Shown here: positions 59,550 through 64,000 of the stretch, piece by piece
Layout: each line of letters opens with the position of its first letter
Numbering within the stretch: the stretch's first letter is position 1
Origin: an uncultured Myxococcales bacterium
Lineage (GTDB): Bacteria > Myxococcota_A > UBA9042 > DTJE01
Direction: 5' to 3'
DNA length: 64,000 bases
Assembly (NCBI GenBank): GCA_903936705.1
Contig: CAIZWN010000063.1
Span: 1 to 64,000 of the forward strand
The notes under the pieces: model-generated
Database searches by the model: none
Told to the model about the DNA's origin: nothing
Seen by the model: only the letters and a program-made list of their open reading frames with translations
Made by a program: the position numbers and the translations under genes

Positions 59550-62378
59550 CTATTCTCCGCCGTATTCCTCGTCGGGCGGTTCGTCGTCAGTTCCTTCCGG
59601 CGGGGGCTGGATTGCGGAAAAACGGATGTGTTGTTCCAGTGCGGCTGCAACTTCTTCCGGGTTGATCCTCTTGCGTCGTTCCATCTCGACCAGGAGTCCC
59701 TTGACGCGCCTTTCGAACGAGGCAGGCACTGCGCCATCCTCGACGTGCTTGTGGTACATGCGCGGGTTCGGAATGATGGTCACAAGATAAGCCGATTCCA
59801 GCAGCGTCAGTTCCGGGGGGCGCTTGGCGAAGTAGTGGCCGGCAGCTTCGCGCAGCCCCCAGAGGTCCGGTCCCCACTCGATCACGTTCAGGTACAACTC
59901 GAGAATCTTCTCCTTCGGCAAGGACTGTTCCATTTGCCAGGTCAGGAAGACCTCTTGCAGCTTGCGGGAAAGCGTCTTTTCACGCGAAAGAAAAAGGTTC
60001 TTCACGAGTTGCTGCGACAGTGTACTCGCCCCCTGGTAAAAGCCGCCGCGCTCGAGGTTGACCTTGAACGACCTGCGAATACCGACCTGGGAAAAACCCT
60101 TGTGCTCGAAGAACGTCGCATCTTCTGCCGTGGTCAGTGCCTCTATCAGGTAGCCTGGCACCTCGGTCAGCGGCACCCATTCGGGCGTAGCCTCTCCCAC
60201 CAGACGGTCGACTACCGTGCCGTCGCCCTCCTCGATCCTGTGCAGGAATGCCGACCTCAGAAGACCCAGGTCAATCGCCTTGCCCAGGCTGACAGTTGCC
60301 ATGTCGGCCACGTCAGGCTTGACATCCAGACGCACCGCATCAAGGTTGCCAGTATCAACGTCAAGGTCCAGCGAGGCAGCGAAGGTCCCCACAAGAACCA
60401 TTCCATCCAGTGAAGCAAGGATCTCGCCTGGAATCGAGTCGACCAGTTCCTGTGCCGGGAGGCGTTCGATGTGTCCCTTCAAAGCAAGACGTGGACGCAT
60501 GGCAAGTTGCGAGGCGTGCAGTTCGAAAGGCAGCGAGATGCGGCCCAGCGACAGGCGTCCATCGACCAGGTCCAGGCTGTCGGATGAACCGTCGACCGTC
60601 AGCGTCCCGCCAGCCGACAACTGGCCAAGGTGGATTGGGGCCGAAGCGACCGAGGGAAGGTCCAGAACCAGGCCAGCCAGCTGCGATCGTCCGGAGGCTA
60701 CAAGGCGTTGCGACCTGAAGTCGCCCTTCAGCGTCCAGTCCGACTGGCTGACGACGGCATCCTTGACGTCCAGCCACCTCGGAAGAATGGCGCGGAACGG
60801 GTACAGAGGCAACCACGAAGCCTTCACAGATGCCGCCACGTCACCGCTGGCCGGGTCGATCGTGATTCGCGCCTCGTTGGCGTCCGCAGGTGCCTCGGGA
60901 CATTCGAATCGCAGCGATGCCTCGATGGCCCCTCCAGCAGTTCTTTGAATGCGGGCCTCCATGTTGACCATGGACTGCCCCGGCCGCGCCGTGACCTGTC
61001 CAGGCTCAAGGGTTCTGACCGTTGCTCCATGCACGACCAGGGTTGCCTCGGGAAGCGCCTTGGAAGCGGCCAGTAGTGCTTCGTAAAGGTTTGAAAAACG
61101 GTGCCGGGTGTCCTGGTACCATTTTGCCATCCTGATCTGGAAGGCAGGGCCCTCCTGCAGCGAGGTAGACGATGTAGCTGATGCGCTTGCCCTGGAAGCG
61201 GCAGCAGTCGTTGAAACGTCAGTTCTTCGTCCGCGAGACTCTCGAATAGGCGCGTCGCCCGACACAATATGACCAGTCGTCGATGTGGCTGGACGCTTCG
61301 AGGCCGTCGCTTCGGGCCGCACTGTGGCTGGACGCATCCCCACGTCCAGGATCACGTCAACCGAAGGCCGCAAGATCTCCAGCGATCTAAGAGTCCGGCC
61401 AGCCAGAAGGCTTCTTGCCGCTGGCACCATGCCGGAAGGGAAACGATCGGCCAGCAGCAATGACGCCGGTCCCGCGACGTCGTCCCAACGAACGGTCATG
61501 CGCTCGGCACGTGCGAACCAGCGATCCGGATTCACCAGGGCAGCTCCGACGATAGACGCCTCGCCGGGGGCCCATTCTGCGCCCTCTGCGGAAAGTGTTC
61601 CGATTGAAGCCTGGAATATCACCGAAGGTGCGACGCGAATGGATGCCTTTTCGAATGCCTCGGTTCCCAGTACGACCTCTGCCTCGCAGCGTCGTGAGGT
61701 GCCGTCCCCCTCGTCCAGCAAAAATTTTGCCACCAGCTTGCGGCGGGCCTGAACGGAATCATCAAGGGATGGGGAGAGGTCGATGTGCCCATCCTTGATC
61801 GTCCATTGGCGCTGTCCGATCCATGCGGTCGCGTCCAATTCCAGGACCTGGAGGTCGGGAAGGCGGGCGACGCGGAAGCCATTCGATGGCACGGGAGCAC
61901 TGTCGTCGTCATCGGGAGATGCTTTCGAGGTGCCAGGCAACAGGCCCTGCAGGCGATGCAGCGCTGCTTTCGGACTTGCAAGCGGATGCTGCTGGTCGGC
62001 CAGACTGACCTTCAGTCGCTCCACCCGCACCCGCTGAATCCTGCGGCCCCCCATCAAGAAGGCAAAAGGATCCACATCGACCCGCATGCCTTCGATCGTC
62101 AATTCCCAGTCGGTGTCGACACGCCAGGTAACGTGGTCTATCGCGACTTCAGTGGAACCGCGAAGTGCCAGGCCCTCGACCTGGAACTTGCCCCCAAGCT
62201 TTGATGACCACCTTTCGATCTCGTGTCTGGCAATGCCCTCAATCAGACGGGGCAGAAACAGGACTGCGGTAAGACAGCAGACCAGAAGAATGACAAGAAC
62301 AACCGCTGCGCGGAACCGGATACGCTGAAAGCGGGGCTGTGGGGGCTGGCCAGAGGCTTCGGGTGCGCGGGGCGTCAC
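59550..62378 (-). CDS. AsmA-like/GT51 peptidoglycan glycosyltransferase fusion
   Basis: 942 residues from a GTG at 62378 that shares one base with the upstream TAG. An N-terminal transmembrane helix (about 22-42) is followed by a 650-residue AsmA-like extracytoplasmic region, with beta-rich repeats typical of lipid-transport/bridge proteins. The C-terminal 200 residues form the GT51 domain: EDATFFEHKGF (catalytic Glu near residue 749), GASTLSQQLVKNLFL, RKLQEVFLTWQMEQSLPKEKILELYLN and WGLREAAGHYF. No transpeptidase domain is present, so it polymerises lipid II into glycan strands as a monofunctional enzyme. AsmA-GT51 is an unusual architecture. Confidence 0.87.
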   Translation of the reverse strand: MTPRAPEASGQPPQPRFQRIRFRAAVVLVILLVCCLTAVLFLPRLIEGIARHEIERWSSKLGGKFQVEGLALRGSTEVAIDHVTWRVDTDWELTIEGMRVDVDPFAFLMGGRRIQRVRVERLKVSLADQQHPLASPKAALHRLQGLLPGTSKASPDDDDSAPVPSNGFRVARLPDLQVLELDATAWIGQRQWTIKDGHIDLSPSLDDSVQARRKLVAKFLLDEGDGTSRRCEAEVVLGTEAFEKASIRVAPSVIFQASIGTLSAEGAEWAPGEASIVGAALVNPDRWFARAERMTVRWDDVAGPASLLLADRFPSGMVPAARSLLAGRTLRSLEILRPSVDVILDVGMRPATVRPEATASKRPATSTTGHIVSGDAPIRESRGRRTDVSTTAAASRASASATSSTSLQEGPAFQIRMAKWYQDTRHRFSNLYEALLAASKALPEATLVVHGATVRTLEPGQVTARPGQSMVNMEARIQRTAGGAIEASLRFECPEAPADANEARITIDPASGDVAASVKASWLPLYPFRAILPRWLDVKDAVVSQSDWTLKGDFRSQRLVASGRSQLAGLVLDLPSVASAPIHLGQLSAGGTLTVDGSSDSLDLVDGRLSLGRISLPFELHASQLAMRPRLALKGHIERLPAQELVDSIPGEILASLDGMVLVGTFAASLDLDVDTGNLDAVRLDVKPDVADMATVSLGKAIDLGLLRSAFLHRIEEGDGTVVDRLVGEATPEWVPLTEVPGYLIEALTTAEDATFFEHKGFSQVGIRRSFKVNLERGGFYQGASTLSQQLVKNLFLSREKTLSRKLQEVFLTWQMEQSLPKEKILELYLNVIEWGPDLWGLREAAGHYFAKRPPELTLLESAYLVTIIPNPRMYHKHVEDGAVPASFERRVKGLLVEMERRKRINPEEVAAALEQHIRFSAIQPPPEGTDDEPPDEEYGGE

Positions 62379-62812
62379 TAGTTGCCGCTGGTGCTTGAGC
62401 CGCCGCTGGAAGACGACGCCCAGGCGATGAGACCGATCAGCGTGCCAGCCAAGGCCACGCCGACAGAAATCCACACGGCGGTCTTCCATGTGGACATGTG
62501 ATCGACTTCAGCGAACTTGGTCAGCCCGTTGACGTCCAGAATATAGTCCCGGTCGGAAGCCACGAGCTGTGATTCGGTCATCTTGAAGTTGAACGGAGTT
62601 ATCGGGTATCGCTTGCCGCCTTGCGAGCGGACGAAGAGGCGCGTGTCCTCCTTGACGACGATTTGTTTGCCCGACGCGTCCTGAACCGTCGCCTGGCCCG
62701 ACTCGGGGACCTCTTGCAGGTTGGACAATTCGGAGCGTGGGACCGTGTAGGTGTTGTAGCACCCAAGACTGAACATCGAAACCGCTAGCACGGCTGCAAC
62801 CAAGCGCTTCAT
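62378..62812 (-). CDS. Small lipoprotein coupled to the glycosyltransferase
   Basis: 144 residues with GGGAGAGCG before the ATG. Lipobox VSMFSLGCYN (Cys about residue 18). A soluble central part contains strand-like segments (KQIVVKEDTRLFVRSQGGKRYPI), and a hydrophobic segment sits near the C-terminus (TAVWISVGVALAGTLIGLIAW), ending in a Ser/Gly tail. This layout, lipid anchor plus C-terminal membrane helix, suggests it spans or bridges membranes. Its TAG stop overlaps the GTG of the transglycosylase by one base, so they are translationally coupled; a partner or activator role is inference. Confidence 0.75.
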   Translation of the reverse strand: MKRLVAAVLAVSMFSLGCYNTYTVPRSELSNLQEVPESGQATVQDASGKQIVVKEDTRLFVRSQGGKRYPITPFNFKMTESQLVASDRDYILDVNGLTKFAEVDHMSTWKTAVWISVGVALAGTLIGLIAWASSSSGGSSTSGN

Positions 62813-62937
62813 CGCTCTCCCCTGTGTGCTGGTTCCATAAAGACCCGGGGCGGATCCTAGTCAACCTCCCCGAAAAAGAAAAGACCAATCATGCAAAACA
62901 GGCAGATCCGTCGGTGTCGCGACAACCACTTGCATTT

Positions 62938-63984
62938 TCAGGTCAGGTATCGCGACTCCAGAAACGCCCTTAAACGCTGATCAGACCGCACCAGTTCCAG
63001 TGCAACGTCCGCATGCCCCGGAACGTAGCCGTTGCCGATCAGCAGCGATACATCCTTGCCCACGCCCTCTGCGCCCAGCGCCGTGGCCGTGAACGACGTG
63101 GCCATGTTGAAGAAATACGATGTACCTCCGTCGCGTGTCGCAAGCACGGTCGCCATCTCGGTCCCCGGGATATTGGTGGTGTTCAGGACCACGTCCAGCA
63201 GACGGCCGTCGGTAGCCCGATGCACCGCGTCCAGAACCGCCAGCGGGCTCCTGGCGTCGGCCAGGATTCCATGGTGCAGGAAGCCCATGCCCATCAGCAT
63301 CTCAAGGGAGTCGGGACGAACGTCGATTCCGTAGACGCGTCCGGTCGGACCGGTTGCCCGCATCGCTGCTGCGGCGCACAACAGACCGGATTTTCCGGTT
63401 CCAAGAATGCCCACGTGCATGCCGGGACGTACCAGTCGAACGGTCTGGGCCGGGGCTCCGGCAACGTCCAGCACTGCCAGGGCGACGTCCCTGGGGAGAT
63501 CGTCGGGAAGTCTGACCCCGATGCCGGACGAGAACAGGATGGCATAGCCTTCGGCTGCAACCTGATCCCGTTCCATGTGGACCTTAGATATCCCGTCGAG
63601 GTGCAGCGGCGTCAATGACAGGGAAACCAGCGATGCAATACGGTCGCCCTGGTGGGCATCGACAGGGCCGTCATAGTCCGCCCCGACCTCACGGACGGTT
63701 CCGACCAGCATGCCTCCGGAACCGGTCACCGGATTGTGCTGCTTGCCGCGCTTGGAGACGGTGTCAAGAATCATCCTGGCCACGTCATCCGGGATCCCGT
63801 TCGCCGCTTGCTTCATCTGTGTGAAGGATGCGGCATCAATGTTCAACATCTCGATATCGATAAGCATTTCGGTTGGGTGCAGCGGCAGGGAGTTGTCCAC
63901 GCGCCAAGCGGCCTGCGGAAGAACGCCTCGTGGTTCGATCACCCGGTGCGTGCCATAGCGGACGCCCGCATCAAAGCCAGACAT
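62938..63984 (-). CDS. kdd: L-erythro-3,5-diaminohexanoate dehydrogenase
   Basis: 348 residues, complete within the window. It catalyses NAD-dependent oxidative deamination of 3,5-diaminohexanoate in the lysine fermentation pathway. Conserved stretches are YGTHRVIEPRGVLPQAAWRVD, IDIEMLNIDAASFTQMKQAA and SKRGKQHNPVTGSGGMLVGTV. The NAD-binding VGILGTGKSGLLCAAAAMR follows. GGAG lies about nine bases before the ATG. The other pathway genes (kamA, kamDE, kce, kal) are not in the window; they may lie just beyond the right edge. Confidence 0.9.
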   Translation of the reverse strand: MSGFDAGVRYGTHRVIEPRGVLPQAAWRVDNSLPLHPTEMLIDIEMLNIDAASFTQMKQAANGIPDDVARMILDTVSKRGKQHNPVTGSGGMLVGTVREVGADYDGPVDAHQGDRIASLVSLSLTPLHLDGISKVHMERDQVAAEGYAILFSSGIGVRLPDDLPRDVALAVLDVAGAPAQTVRLVRPGMHVGILGTGKSGLLCAAAAMRATGPTGRVYGIDVRPDSLEMLMGMGFLHHGILADARSPLAVLDAVHRATDGRLLDVVLNTTNIPGTEMATVLATRDGGTSYFFNMATSFTATALGAEGVGKDVSLLIGNGYVPGHADVALELVRSDQRLRAFLESRYLT

Positions 63985-64000
63985 TGTCGCTTACTCCGAT

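Overview
The window is GC-rich DNA from a Gram-negative bacterium, most likely a deltaproteobacterial or Myxococcota-type lineage. The grounds are many secreted lipoproteins with long Asp/Val/Pro-rich tethers, myxobacterial-type Cys-rich repeats (CGDG/CGNG...GExCD), MopE-like CDGxDNxCDG repeats, an NtrC-type two-component pair with a sigma-54 promoter, and a LolA-like plus MMPL/RND envelope repertoire. This rests on reading the sequence only; no taxonomic search was possible. Most genes have a clear Shine-Dalgarno sequence, and GTG and TTG starts are common.

Layout. 0.3-9 kb: MMPL exporter, PAP2 phosphatase, SEC-C zinc protein, and two large lipoproteins, one of which looks like a circularly permuted esterase and the other a MopE-type protein. 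9-15.5 kb: GDPD lipoprotein, metY, split transketolase, citrate synthase. 15.5-23.5 kb: small lipoprotein, CcsA-ResB pair, queG, metallo-beta-lactamase fold protein, GtrA, thioesterase, NPD-type oxidoreductase, tRNA-Leu(CAA) preceded by minisatellite arrays, lipid kinase. 23.5-28.2 kb: a lower-GC Cys-rich lipoprotein ending in two LDL-receptor class A-like modules, then a thioesterase and an OsmC protein. 28.3-33.5 kb: a histidine kinase/sigma-54 response regulator pair followed by two inverted repeats, a sigma-54 promoter, two small EF-hand-like secreted proteins and a beta-barrel protein, which together look like one regulated module. 33.5-38.4 kb: DUF3089-type hydrolase, LolA-like protein, steroid 5-alpha-reductase homologue, DNase I-like lipoprotein. 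38.4-45.6 kb: an ArsR-thioredoxin-methyltransferase-thioredoxin cluster with legible promoters, a Sel1 protein, a PHP phosphoesterase lipoprotein, an 841-residue lipoprotein with 11 Cys modules and two CBM48-like domains, and tRNA-Leu(UAG). 45.8-54.8 kb: housekeeping genes (dapB, metK, yebC-ruvC-ruvA-ruvB) with a ferredoxin-type protein, an NAD-dependent epimerase and a pteridine-reductase-like SDR. 54.8-64 kb: lipoproteins, a polytopic membrane protein, a CbpA-type DnaJ, an AsmA-like/GT51 transglycosylase fusion translationally coupled to a small lipoprotein, and a 3,5-diaminohexanoate dehydrogenase (lysine fermentation) at the right edge.

The most interesting items are the self-contained sigma-54 module (28.3-33.5 kb), the apparently permuted alpha/beta hydrolase (4.8-7.1 kb), the Cys-module/CBM48 and Cys-module/LDLa surface lipoproteins, and the ArsR-controlled double-thioredoxin cluster. 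No CRISPR array, insertion sequence, prophage or rRNA was seen.
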